Source: JAUNBG01 sp964442735 (GTDB lineage Bacteria; Planctomycetota; Planctomycetia; Pirellulales; Thermoguttaceae). Taken from it: a stretch of DNA of 64,000 nucleotides. The stretch lies in NCBI GenBank assembly GCA_964442735.1, contig CAYUAP010000007.1, positions 1 to 64,000 on the forward strand, in the 5' to 3' direction. The translations under genes were made by a program, and so were the position numbers. Below the pieces are notes generated by a model. The model saw nothing but the letters and a program-made list of their open reading frames with translations, was not told where the DNA came from and searched no databases. Below are positions 27,027 to 35,946 of the stretch, one piece after another. The first letter of the stretch is position 1. Every line of letters begins with the position of its first letter.

Positions 27027-30000
27027 ATGCAGTATCAAAGTCCGAAAAGAACGAATTTGAATATATTCGGTCCATCGACGCTAGTTGAGTTAGTCCAGCA
27101 TCAGGCGGCATTACAGCCTGATGCCTCGGCTTTTATCTATTTAGCAGATGGTGTTGGTGCAGAAACACATCTAACCTACAAGGAATTGGATAAAAAATGT
27201 CGAGCATTGGGGGCCTGGCTTCAGAAACATGGAGTAATAGGAAAACGTGTTTTACTTTTATATCCTCCGGGGCTTGATTTTATTATTGCTTTTTTTGGTT
27301 GTCTCTATGCGGGTTCTGTTGCGGTTCCGGTTTATCCACCACGTCGCAATCGTTCGATGCTTCGAATTCAGGCTGTTAGTGAAAGTGCCCATGCCAGTAT
27401 TGCATTAACGACAGACGCTGTTTTGGAACGTGTAAATACCTTAATTGGCGACACTCCGAATCTAAAGAATATTCCCTGGCTTCCAACAACTAATTTGGAA
27501 CCAGGTTTGGAAGAAGAATGGACCGCGCCTGAAATCAATACTGATACGATGGCGTTTTTCCAGTATACTTCCGGTTCGACAGGAACACCAAAGGGTGTTA
27601 TGCTGTCCCACAGAAATCTATTGCATAATTCCATGCTGATAAAAACGGCGTTTGAGCATACACGAACCTCGTGTGGTGTATTCTGGTTGCCGAGTTATCA
27701 TGATATGGGATTGATTGGCGGTCTTCTTCAGCCAATATATTGTGGCCGACCCAATATATTAATGTCACCACTTTCATTTTTGACACGTCCCTATCGCTGG
27801 CTGGCGGCAATCAGTAAATATAAAGGAACGACCAGTGGTGGACCGAACTTCGCCTACGAACTATGTATTCGGCAGGTAAAGGAAGAAATGCTGGATAATC
27901 TGGATTTAAGTTCCTGGAAGGTGGCGTTTAATGGTGCGGAACCGGTTCAGGCGGATACCCTGGAACGTTTTGCCAAAAAGTTTGAACGTTGTGGTTTTCG
28001 GTACGAATCATTCTATCCATGCTTCGGACTTGCGGAAGGAACATTACTCGTTACGGGCGGTATGGTGGCGGAAAAACCTGTTATTCGTACCTTTGACGCC
28101 GACTTTTTGATGAAAGGTAAAGCGATTGATGCCTTGCCCGGTAATAAAAGAGTTCATCGACTGGTTTCCAGCGGTCGAACCATTATTGATCAACGAAACG
28201 CCATCGTCAATCCGGAGACATGTATTGAATGTCCGGAAGGAACTATTGGTGAAATATGGACCCAGAGTGATAGTGTGGCGCAAGGATATTGGAATGCTCC
28301 GGAATCGACCGAGTACACTTTTAACGCCCATATCGCCGATACTGGAGAAGGTCCATTTATGCGAACTGGTGACTTGGGAGTTTTCGTCGATGGCGAACTT
28401 TTCGTCACAGGTCGAATTAAAGATCTGATTATTATTCGGGGAGTCAATCTCTATCCTCAAGATATCGAATTGACGGCACAAAAGGTCGATCCGATTTTAC
28501 GTCCGGACAGTGGTGGCGCCTTTATGTTGGAGGAAAACGAATCCCAGCGTCTCATTTTGGTTCAGGAAGTGGAACGACATTTTGATGTCAGTTGCGCCCC
28601 ACATTTATTTGAAGAAATACGTAAAGCCATTGCACTGGAACACGAGATTTCGGTTGACGCAATTATGTTCGTTCGGGCGGGAACCGTGCCGAAAACATCA
28701 AGTGGAAAAATACAGCGTCATGCCTGTCGTGAAAACTACTTAAATGGTACCTTGACTTTAATTGCGGCTTGGACTTCCGACAATACACTGCCCTATGCCG
28801 CGCAATCGATCCCGACCAAAAAAATAACAGAGAGCTTTACAGAGGATGATAATCCACTACGTTGCGATCTTAATACAAAAAAAGAGAGTTGGGAATACGA
28901 AGGCGAACCGGAGATGACTTCGGTTTTTCGAGTTAAGGAAAAATCGGTTGACGAGGAAAAGAAAACTTCTGCTCGTTTGGAATCGAGTGCCGGTGTCGTA
29001 CCATTAACCTCTATGAGTTATGACGACACCGCTATGGCCGTACTTCAGGAAGTCCGGCGCGTTGGAAAAGATCGAACGAAAAATATCACGTTGGATACGG
29101 ATATAACAGAATTAGGTCTGGATTCACTTGAGAGAATGGAGATTCTTGCTTCGTTGGAAGATCGGTTTGGCGGACAATTTCCGGAACCGGTTTTACCGAC
29201 GTTGGCAACAGCCCGTGAAGTAGTCGATGCCGTGCGAAAATATCTGGGTGGAAGTGCATCCCGATTGACCGCCGATGGAAATGAAAAAGTATTTGAAGTC
29301 AACGATGACTCAAATGATTTCGCAAAATTCCCGGAATACATTCAACTCCATGATAAATTGGAAATGGTTGCACGTATGAAGTTGAATCATTTCTTCGATG
29401 TTCAAGATGGAATTACGGGAGCGACAACGATGATTAAAGGGAAGAAGTATCATAACTTTTCTTCCTATAACTACACGGGCGCTTCCGGACATCCGGAGGT
29501 AACCCAGGCGGCAATTGATGCCATTAAAAAATATGGGACCAGTGTATCTGCCAGTCGTATTGTTTCGGGAGAAAAACCGATTCACGGTCAATTGGAACAG
29601 GAAATAGCCGATTTCCTTGGAACAGAAGCAACGATTATTTTGGTCGGTGGACATCAGACCAACGAAACTGTAGTGGGACACTTGATGGGAGCAGACGATC
29701 TGATTCTGTATGATGCGTTGGCCCATAACAGTCTGGTTCAGGGGGCCATATTATCAGGAGCCCGACGACGGCCTTTCCCACACGGCGATTGGGGCGCGGC
29801 AGAACAGATCTTGAAACAACATCGAAATCAGTATCATCGTGTTTTAATTGTTCTGGAAGGAGTCTACAGTATGGATGGCGACTTCCCGGACCTGCCCGAG
29901 TTCATTCGAATTCGTAATAAATATAAAATCATGTTAATGGTTGATGAAGCACATTCGATTGGTGTTTTAGGCGATACAGGACGCGGAATCGGAGAACATT

Positions 30001-30512
30001 TCCATGTTGATCGAAAAGATGTCGATATATGGATGTGTACAATGAGCAAGACATTCGGAAGTTGTGGCGGTTATATTTCCGGAAGAAAAGAACTGATCGA
30101 ATACCTGAAATATACAGTACCAGGTTTTATGTTCAGTGTAGGTATGCCTCCTGCACAGGTGGGAGCGGCGCTTGGTGCGTTGCATCTATTGATTCGTGAA
30201 CCGGAACGCGTTAAAAAACTTCGTGACAACAGTACCTATTTCAAGGCAATGGCCGACCGTCTTGGTATGAATACCGGTTTTTCAAAAAATACCGGTGTCG
30301 TTCCTGTGGTTATCGGTAATTCCATGAAATGCCTTCAAATATCGCATATGTTATTTGAAAAAGGAATTAATGTCCAACCGATTCTTCATCCTGCTGTCGA
30401 AGAAAAATCGGCTCGACTCCGCTTTTTCCTCTCGTGTGACCATTCCAAAGAACAGATTAAATTCACCTTGGAAACCTTGGCCAAAATTATGGAAGAAGTT
30501 ATGAAGAACTAA
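27027..30512 (+). CDS. Fused fatty-acyl-AMP ligase / acyl carrier protein / alpha-oxoamine synthase
   Basis: The start at 27027 is chosen because CGGAGAGG lies just upstream and the promoter at 26936 would start transcription past the alternative ATG (26970). Product 1161 residues. Residues about 15-590 are a fatty-acyl-AMP ligase: YTSGSTGTPKG (about 181-190), SGGPNFAYELC and CFGLAEGTLL are FAAL-like, and KTSSGKIQR holds the adenylation Lys. Residues about 665-750 are an acyl carrier protein with LGLDSLERME (Ser about 700, the phosphopantetheine site). Residues about 770-1161 are a PLP-dependent alpha-oxoamine synthase (BioF/KBL/SPT family): VDEAHSIGVLG and TMSKTFGSCGGY with the PLP Lys about 1008. 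The logic is activation of a fatty acid, loading on ACP, then decarboxylative condensation with an amino acid to a long-chain 2-amino ketone. Sphingoid-base or sulfonolipid-like product is inference. Confidence 0.92.
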   Translation: MQYQSPKRTNLNIFGPSTLVELVQHQAALQPDASAFIYLADGVGAETHLTYKELDKKCRALGAWLQKHGVIGKRVLLLYPPGLDFIIAFFGCLYAGSVAVPVYPPRRNRSMLRIQAVSESAHASIALTTDAVLERVNTLIGDTPNLKNIPWLPTTNLEPGLEEEWTAPEINTDTMAFFQYTSGSTGTPKGVMLSHRNLLHNSMLIKTAFEHTRTSCGVFWLPSYHDMGLIGGLLQPIYCGRPNILMSPLSFLTRPYRWLAAISKYKGTTSGGPNFAYELCIRQVKEEMLDNLDLSSWKVAFNGAEPVQADTLERFAKKFERCGFRYESFYPCFGLAEGTLLVTGGMVAEKPVIRTFDADFLMKGKAIDALPGNKRVHRLVSSGRTIIDQRNAIVNPETCIECPEGTIGEIWTQSDSVAQGYWNAPESTEYTFNAHIADTGEGPFMRTGDLGVFVDGELFVTGRIKDLIIIRGVNLYPQDIELTAQKVDPILRPDSGGAFMLEENESQRLILVQEVERHFDVSCAPHLFEEIRKAIALEHEISVDAIMFVRAGTVPKTSSGKIQRHACRENYLNGTLTLIAAWTSDNTLPYAAQSIPTKKITESFTEDDNPLRCDLNTKKESWEYEGEPEMTSVFRVKEKSVDEEKKTSARLESSAGVVPLTSMSYDDTAMAVLQEVRRVGKDRTKNITLDTDITELGLDSLERMEILASLEDRFGGQFPEPVLPTLATAREVVDAVRKYLGGSASRLTADGNEKVFEVNDDSNDFAKFPEYIQLHDKLEMVARMKLNHFFDVQDGITGATTMIKGKKYHNFSSYNYTGASGHPEVTQAAIDAIKKYGTSVSASRIVSGEKPIHGQLEQEIADFLGTEATIILVGGHQTNETVVGHLMGADDLILYDALAHNSLVQGAILSGARRRPFPHGDWGAAEQILKQHRNQYHRVLIVLEGVYSMDGDFPDLPEFIRIRNKYKIMLMVDEAHSIGVLGDTGRGIGEHFHVDRKDVDIWMCTMSKTFGSCGGYISGRKELIEYLKYTVPGFMFSVGMPPAQVGAALGALHLLIREPERVKKLRDNSTYFKAMADRLGMNTGFSKNTGVVPVVIGNSMKCLQISHMLFEKGINVQPILHPAVEEKSARLRFFLSCDHSKEQIKFTLETLAKIMEEVMKN

Positions 30513-30513
30513 A

Positions 30514-30646
30514 TATACTCAAGGTCGTTATAAAAGTCTATTTTCCAATACAGACGAGACGCCTAATACAGACGAGATACCTGTTGTGGAGGATGTGAAC
30601 GAGACGCGCTCCCAGGAAATGCAGCATTTATAACGTCCTAAAGTAC
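30514..30646 (+). repeat. Family A twin-hairpin repeat directly after a stop codon
   Basis: Begins TATACTCAAGGTCGTTATAA two bases after the TAA of the fusion gene and ends TATAACGTCCTAAAGTACA. The first stem has a small internal duplication (ACAGACGAGACGCCTAAT, then ACAGACGAGATACCTG), and the second has lost part of one arm. Confidence 0.8.
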
Positions 30647-30675
30647 AACTAAAATAACTAAACAACTGGAATAAA

Positions 30676-30708
30676 AACGTCTATGTTTTTGGACACAGAC
30701 GTTTTTTT
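30676..30708 (+). terminator. Rho-independent terminator
   Basis: AACGTCTATGT pairs with ACACAGACGTT (one mismatch) across a short loop and is followed by seven T. It lies about 165 bp after the FAAL fusion gene and is probably its terminator. Confidence 0.75.
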
Positions 30709-30712
30709 ATTG

Positions 30713-30974
30713 GTAACCATTCACGAATGATTTTGGAACCATGGATATCACAGATAAACACAGATGGTCTGTCGTAAATTACAATATTTTACAATAACAA
30801 ACGAAACATTTTTATCTATTACAATAAATAATTGTAACCATAAAAAGTTTTTGCCAAATAACTATCCGTGAAAATCAGTGTTATCCGTGGTTTCACTTTA
30901 TATCCGTGGTTTCACTTTATATCCGTGGTTTCACTTTATATTCATGGTTTCACTTTATATCCGTGAACGGTTAT
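30713..30974 (-). repeat. Family B dispersed repeat (reverse copy) with internal 19-bp expansion
   Basis: Starts GTAACCATTCACGAATG and ends CCGTGAACGGTTAT. Near its far end the 19-bp unit ATCCGTGGTTTCACTTTAT occurs about four times, which lengthens this copy to about 262 bp. Confidence 0.85.
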
Positions 30975-31529
30975 CTATTGTTTGCATAGGTATAACAGGT
31001 GTCTTCCTTCGGAATTGTGGATCATTCACGTTCATTATTTGAAAACATTACATTTCGATACTATTTTTTTTCTTCAAACCATTCTCTACCATCAAGCCGG
31101 GGATAGTCATTTGAAGTATCCCCTTGATCCTTGAACAAAAAAGGTCCTTTAAGCTCTATTGTAATACAAAATGACGTATTATATATTACAAATAGTAATA
31201 CAATAATTACATACATCAATAATTGCAATTCAACATTACTTCATCGGATTCGATTCTTCCCTGACGAGTTACACGAAGCATTATTACAGTTGTTTTGACG
31301 AACATTTACAGAATATCTCAATTTTGAATGAATGGAGAAGATCACATATGTAGTTATATATTTTTTACATTTAAATGTGTAATCCTTTTGTATTCTTCCC
31401 GTTGCTAAATATTCCCGTTTACAAAAATTCCCATTTCATAAATGGGGGTTCAGTTTACCCGACTGTCCCCTCCCCCTTTAAACAGGAATTCAAATAAAGG
31501 GACGTATATCATAATAAATGAAATTCATT
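30975..31529. other. Intergenic region downstream of phoR
   Basis: About 555 bp with no recognisable gene. CCCATTT-CAT-AAATGGG (31430-31446) forms a short hairpin followed, on the minus strand, by AATTTTTG; it might weakly terminate phoR transcription. CTTCTACCATCAAGC near 31085 echoes the 110-bp repeat at 9.1-9.5 kb (CTTCTACCGTCAAGTC). Confidence 0.45.
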
Positions 31530-33419
31530 CTATCGCCTATATTGTCTTGGAAGGCAAATGGTAAAAGTACATCCTTTATCAAAATTATTTTTTACGGAAA
31601 CAGTTCCACAATGGATCTGAACAATATGTTTGACAATAGACAAACCAAGACCTGTTCCTCCACTTTCCTTGCTGCGAGACGGATCGACCCGATAGAATCG
31701 TTCAAAAATCCGTTCCTGATGTATTATTGGTATACCGGGCCCTTCATCAATGAACTCGATCTTTACGGAATCATTATCCGAATTGGAAATACGAATCGTC
31801 ATTTTTTTAGTCTCCGATGTATTTCCACCACAGTATTTAACCGCATTATCAATTAAATTGATAAACGCCTGCTCCATGAGCTTGGGAATAATTTCAGCTT
31901 TATCATTATCCACACACTCTTCCAACTCTATCACAAGATAATGTTTTTTTGCAGCCTCTTCACAATAGGAAAAAGAGATATAAAGAAGATCACTCAATGA
32001 TTCCTCCATAAAACGATCTTTTCCCGGATAGGGCTCCGATTCAAGATTCGAAAGAGACAAAACATCCTGAACCAATGCATAAAGACGTTTCGAATGTCTT
32101 GTGATCGTCTCCATAAATGGTATGGCAAGATTCGAATCGTTGATCGCCCCGTCCTGTAACGCCTCGACCGTACCCATGATTACAGTCAAGGGTGTTTTTA
32201 TTTCGTGCGAAACATTCGCAACAAAATCACGTCGATAATTTTCCAATCGGCGAATATGTGTCAGATCGTAGAGCAAAAGCAGACATCCCGATGTTTTATT
32301 GTCCCACTGAATGTTTCGCAGTCGAATGTCCAATGTTCTGGTTCCTCCCGGCAGGTCCAAGGGTATTTCCATCTGTAATATCGTCTGTCTCCATTCATTC
32401 TTCCGATAGAGCTGTTCCAGGTCCAGATTGCGCCATATTTCAAAAAGGGAATGACCCTTTACCTTGTTCATGTCAACTTCCAGTAACAGACATGCCCCCT
32501 CGTTAATATCAAGAACAACACCGTCATTATCGAGAAGGATAACACCTTCAAACAAGGATTGAAATATCATATTGCGAATCTGTCGTTCCCTTGATATCAG
32601 ATCGTCCCGATAGATTATCTCTCCGCGTATGTTGTGAATAATACGGTCGATTGCCATCCAGGAACGCTCTTTGTCTGATAATGGCGTATTCGCTGTATTG
32701 GAGGTCAGACAATGTTGCTGGATCTCCAGAAGTCTTTTTCTGTAATTAATGATAAACAAAAAACACAAGGTCGATACAAGTCCGATCGCGAGAAATGCCA
32801 AAAGAACCGTTACATACAGTGTTTGACGTTCACTGTTTCCCGCTATATTAATGGCCTGCAACGTATTCCCGACACGAAGAAAATAAACTTCGTTTTTTGC
32901 GTTGAACTTTACAATACAGAAGAACATTTTTGTCTGAAGTGTTGTACTGTACCGCTCAAATGTAATATAGGGATCTGTTTTATTCGAAGAATTTTGTATC
33001 GATTGAAATTCGGGCCGATTCGCATGATTCTCCATCGTATCGGCATTAACCCAGGAATCGAAAATAACGTTGGCCTTTTCATCAAATAATGTAATTCGCG
33101 ATTGTAAACCGACGTTGGGAGGAGGTGTAAATAATGATGGAGTCTCCCCGTTCTCCGACAAAGATGTTTGTGATACAGGTGATATAGGATCGGGACGATA
33201 CCGGGACGATTCCCGACATAAATGGATAAAATCGGCCAGATCCGACTTTTCTAGGCAATATCGAGCCAGTTGGGTTAGCAGGCCCGTTTCCATTCGAGTT
33301 TCATAGGACATATATTGCTGATATGTTTTTTTCATTCGACCATATTCCAAAACAATACCAATCAGACAAATACCTATGGCAATGCAAAAACATATTTCTA
33401 TTTTTTTTAAACGTGACAT
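31530..33419 (-). CDS. phoR: Phosphate regulon sensor histidine kinase
   Basis: From the ATG at 33419 (preceded by AAAGAGGA) the product has 629 residues; longer starts would overlap phoB. Two transmembrane helices (about 7-27 and 210-235) enclose a periplasmic sensor region of about 180 residues. A PAS domain follows (about 285-390; GVILLDNDGVVLDINEG). The HisKA box is HEIKTPLTVIMG, and the ATPase domain has DNAVKYCGG, DEGPGIP and GTGLGLSIVKH. It should phosphorylate PhoB when phosphate is scarce. It lies last in the pst-pho cluster, immediately after phoB. The cluster makes the phosphate role nearly certain, although the large periplasmic domain differs from short-loop E. coli PhoR. Confidence 0.93.
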   Translation of the reverse strand: MSRLKKIEICFCIAIGICLIGIVLEYGRMKKTYQQYMSYETRMETGLLTQLARYCLEKSDLADFIHLCRESSRYRPDPISPVSQTSLSENGETPSLFTPPPNVGLQSRITLFDEKANVIFDSWVNADTMENHANRPEFQSIQNSSNKTDPYITFERYSTTLQTKMFFCIVKFNAKNEVYFLRVGNTLQAINIAGNSERQTLYVTVLLAFLAIGLVSTLCFLFIINYRKRLLEIQQHCLTSNTANTPLSDKERSWMAIDRIIHNIRGEIIYRDDLISRERQIRNMIFQSLFEGVILLDNDGVVLDINEGACLLLEVDMNKVKGHSLFEIWRNLDLEQLYRKNEWRQTILQMEIPLDLPGGTRTLDIRLRNIQWDNKTSGCLLLLYDLTHIRRLENYRRDFVANVSHEIKTPLTVIMGTVEALQDGAINDSNLAIPFMETITRHSKRLYALVQDVLSLSNLESEPYPGKDRFMEESLSDLLYISFSYCEEAAKKHYLVIELEECVDNDKAEIIPKLMEQAFINLIDNAVKYCGGNTSETKKMTIRISNSDNDSVKIEFIDEGPGIPIIHQERIFERFYRVDPSRSKESGGTGLGLSIVKHIVQIHCGTVSVKNNFDKGCTFTICLPRQYRR

Positions 33420-33432
33420 GAAAAAATCCTCT

Positions 33433-34143
33433 TTATTCACCATGCAACTCGGAAAATCGATAACCAATACCGCGAATGGTTTCAATCCATCCGGAGTATT
33501 CTTTCAATTTTCGGCGAACTCCCAACACAAGGACATCCATAGCCCGTTCCGTAACCGGATAGTCGTCTCCTCGCAGTTCCAATACCAAATGTTCTCGTGT
33601 AAAGACCTGATCCTGATGACTTGCCAGTAAATATAGCAAATTGAATTCACTGACAGTAAATGTAACAAGTTCACCATGAATCCAAACATGACGTGTCAAC
33701 AAATTCATTTGAATCGGTCCCACATTTAAAATAGGGTCCGGTTCTCCTTTTATTTCCGCGGTTTTTTCGGCACGTCGTAAAACAGAGCGCATACGGGCGA
33801 CAAGCAATCGGTTACTGAACGGTTTTGTAATATAATCATCAGCGCCCAATTCCAGACCGATAATTATGTCACTTTCATCACTTCGAGCCGTCAGCATAAT
33901 AACAGGGATATCGGCGGTCTCCGGGTTAACCTTTAAATACCGACAGACATCCAGTCCATTTATCCCGGGGAGCATCAGGTCCAAAAAAAGGAGGTTCGGC
34001 TTGTATTTCTTCAATTCATTGAGAGCGTCTTCGCCCGACATGACATGAACCACTTGATGATAGCCCTCCTTCGCAAGTTGATAAATTAAAAGATCACCAA
34101 TAGCCTTCTCGTCTTCAACTATGAGTATCCGTTCGCCAGACAT
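33433..34143 (-). CDS. phoB: Phosphate regulon response regulator (OmpR/PhoB family)
   Basis: The start at 34143 (MSGERILIVEDE) is preferred over an upstream in-frame codon because AAGGAG sits 7 nt before it and the longer form would run into phoU. Product 236 residues. The receiver domain has the acidic DE pair (IVEDE), the phospho-acceptor Asp in LLFLDLMLPG, the Thr in VIMLTAR and the Lys in YITKPF. The winged-helix DNA-binding domain follows (VRRKLKEYSGWIETIRGIGY). It activates Pho genes after phosphorylation by PhoR, encoded 13 bp downstream. Confidence 0.95.
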   Translation of the reverse strand: MSGERILIVEDEKAIGDLLIYQLAKEGYHQVVHVMSGEDALNELKKYKPNLLFLDLMLPGINGLDVCRYLKVNPETADIPVIMLTARSDESDIIIGLELGADDYITKPFSNRLLVARMRSVLRRAEKTAEIKGEPDPILNVGPIQMNLLTRHVWIHGELVTFTVSEFNLLYLLASHQDQVFTREHLVLELRGDDYPVTERAMDVLVLGVRRKLKEYSGWIETIRGIGYRFSELHGE

Positions 34144-34144
34144 A

Positions 34145-34819
34145 TCAAGTCTCCTTTTGCAGAATTGAGTAGTTGTGCCGAATAATTTTTCCCTGTTCCA
34201 TGTACACGACATCTTCACCGATGTTCGTACAACTGTCAGCAATACGCTCCAGATTACGTGAAATCGTCATGAAATCAAGAATGGATTCCATGGCCTCCGG
34301 GTTTCGCTTGAGAAGGAGTTTTACCTGATTCATTTTATTACGATGAATTTCATCAATACGATTGTCGCTTTCTATGACTTCCTCGGCCCTCTGACAGTCA
34401 TGGAGTAAAAAAGCATCGATCGATTTCTTCAGAGATTGTGATACTTCGTAAAACATATCTGTAAAATCCATGATATTCACATCCTTTTTTTCGGTCAGTA
34501 GATGTAATACCCGTTGCGCGATATTCACAGCTAAATCCCCTATTCGCTCCAGTTCCGTATTCACCTTGAGTAACGTGACAATATACCGTAAATCGCTGGC
34601 TACCGGCTGATAAAGCGCCAAAACCTTTAAACATTCCTCCTCGATTTTAACCTCGTTCGTATCCAGTGTATCATCACCAACGACAACAAAATAGGCCAAT
34701 TCCTCATTTTTTTCCGAAATAGAGAGAATGGAATTGCGTACGGCTTTCTCCACCATTGCCGCCTGGTGCGTTATCAGACTGTTAAGGTCGGCTACCGAAT
34801 GATCATAATGTATTTTCAT
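34145..34819 (-). CDS. phoU: Phosphate transport system regulator PhoU
   Basis: The 224-residue all-helical protein has the two PhoU metal-binding repeats: VKIEEECLKVLALYQPVA with RYIVTLLKVNTELERIGD, and FMTISRNLERIADSCTNIGED. It links the PstSCAB transporter to PhoR and represses the regulon when phosphate is plentiful. It is one base away from phoB, so the two are co-transcribed. A family B element separates it from pstB upstream. Confidence 0.96.
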   Translation of the reverse strand: MKIHYDHSVADLNSLITHQAAMVEKAVRNSILSISEKNEELAYFVVVGDDTLDTNEVKIEEECLKVLALYQPVASDLRYIVTLLKVNTELERIGDLAVNIAQRVLHLLTEKKDVNIMDFTDMFYEVSQSLKKSIDAFLLHDCQRAEEVIESDNRIDEIHRNKMNQVKLLLKRNPEAMESILDFMTISRNLERIADSCTNIGEDVVYMEQGKIIRHNYSILQKET

Positions 34820-34863
34820 AATTCATACCTGCTTTTATATTTCTATTTGTTATATTTCTATTT

Positions 34864-35072
34864 GATAACCATTCACAAACGATTTAGGAACCATGGGTAT
34901 CACGGATAAACACAGATTGTCTGCCATAAAATACAATATTTTACAATCACAAACGAAACCTTTTTATCTATTATCATAAATAATTTTATCATAAAAAAGT
35001 TTGTTTGCCAAAAACACTATCCGTAAAAATCAGTGTTATCTGTGGTTTCACTTTATATCTGTGAACGTTTAC
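34864..35072 (-). repeat. Family B dispersed repeat (reverse copy) between pstB and phoU
   Basis: A 209-bp complete copy from GATAACCATTCACAAACG to CTGTGAACGTTTAC. It occupies nearly all of the space between pstB and phoU and is flanked by a short direct repeat (TTGTTATATTTCTA), possibly a mark of insertion. Confidence 0.85.
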
Positions 35073-35107
35073 GCTATTTGTTATATTTCTAATTTAAAAT
35101 GTCATCA

Positions 35108-35944
35108 TCAACCAAAACGCCCGGTAATATATTCTTCGGTTTTTTTTTCTGCCGGATTGGTAAACACTTGACTTGTTTCACCGAATTCAATGATTTTTCC
35201 CTGAAAGAAAAATGCGGTATAATCTGAAATACGTGCTGCCTGCTGCATATTGTGTGTAACGATAACAATAGTAAACAACCTCTTGAGTTCACGAATCGTT
35301 TCTTCAATATTGAGCGTAACAACAGGGTCAATAGCCGAGGTCGGCTCGTCCATTAGAAGTACTTCCGGTTCGACGGCAATGGCACGTGCAATACAAAGAC
35401 GTTGCTGCTGCCCCCCGGACAGAGCCAAACCACTGGTTCCGAGTTTGTCCTTAACCTCCTCCCATAGTGACGCACGACGAAGCGATTCCTCGACCCGATT
35501 CGATATTTCCGTTTTACTTAATTTGAAATGCAGACGTAACGGATACGCGATATTTTCAAATACGGTCATGGGAAACGGCGTCGGCTTCTGGAATATCATA
35601 CCAACTTTCCGACGTAATTCCAAGAGATCAATATGACGGTCAAGAATATTTTCTCCATCCAGTAATACCTGTCCCGTCGCCTGCTGACCATTATATAGTT
35701 CGAAAATACGATTATAAATACGTAAATGTGTCGATTTACCACATCCGGAAGGACCGATAATCGCCGTTATGCTTCTATCTTCTATTTGCAGATTATTGTC
35801 AAATAAAGCCTGCTGCCTGCCATAGTAAAAACAGAGATTACGTGTCTCAATCTTAACTTGACGCTTTGTCTCCAGTAACTTTTTTTCTGGAATTGATTCC
35901 AGGTTTTCCCGTTGTATTACTTCTCTCTTAATTTCTATTTTCAT
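35108..35944 (-). CDS. pstB: Phosphate ABC transporter ATP-binding protein
   Basis: The 278-residue ATPase powers phosphate import through PstCA. Walker A is GPSGCGKST, the Q-loop follows in IFQKPTPFPM (a PstB-typical PTPFPMS-like motif), the ABC signature is LSGGQQQRL and Walker B is VLLMDEPTSAIDP. An N-terminal extension of about 25 charged residues precedes the domain. It starts 2 bp after pstA with AGGAG upstream. Confidence 0.97.
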   Translation of the reverse strand: MKIEIKREVIQRENLESIPEKKLLETKRQVKIETRNLCFYYGRQQALFDNNLQIEDRSITAIIGPSGCGKSTHLRIYNRIFELYNGQQATGQVLLDGENILDRHIDLLELRRKVGMIFQKPTPFPMTVFENIAYPLRLHFKLSKTEISNRVEESLRRASLWEEVKDKLGTSGLALSGGQQQRLCIARAIAVEPEVLLMDEPTSAIDPVVTLNIEETIRELKRLFTIVIVTHNMQQAARISDYTAFFFQGKIIEFGETSQVFTNPAEKKTEEYITGRFG

Positions 35945-35946
35945 TG

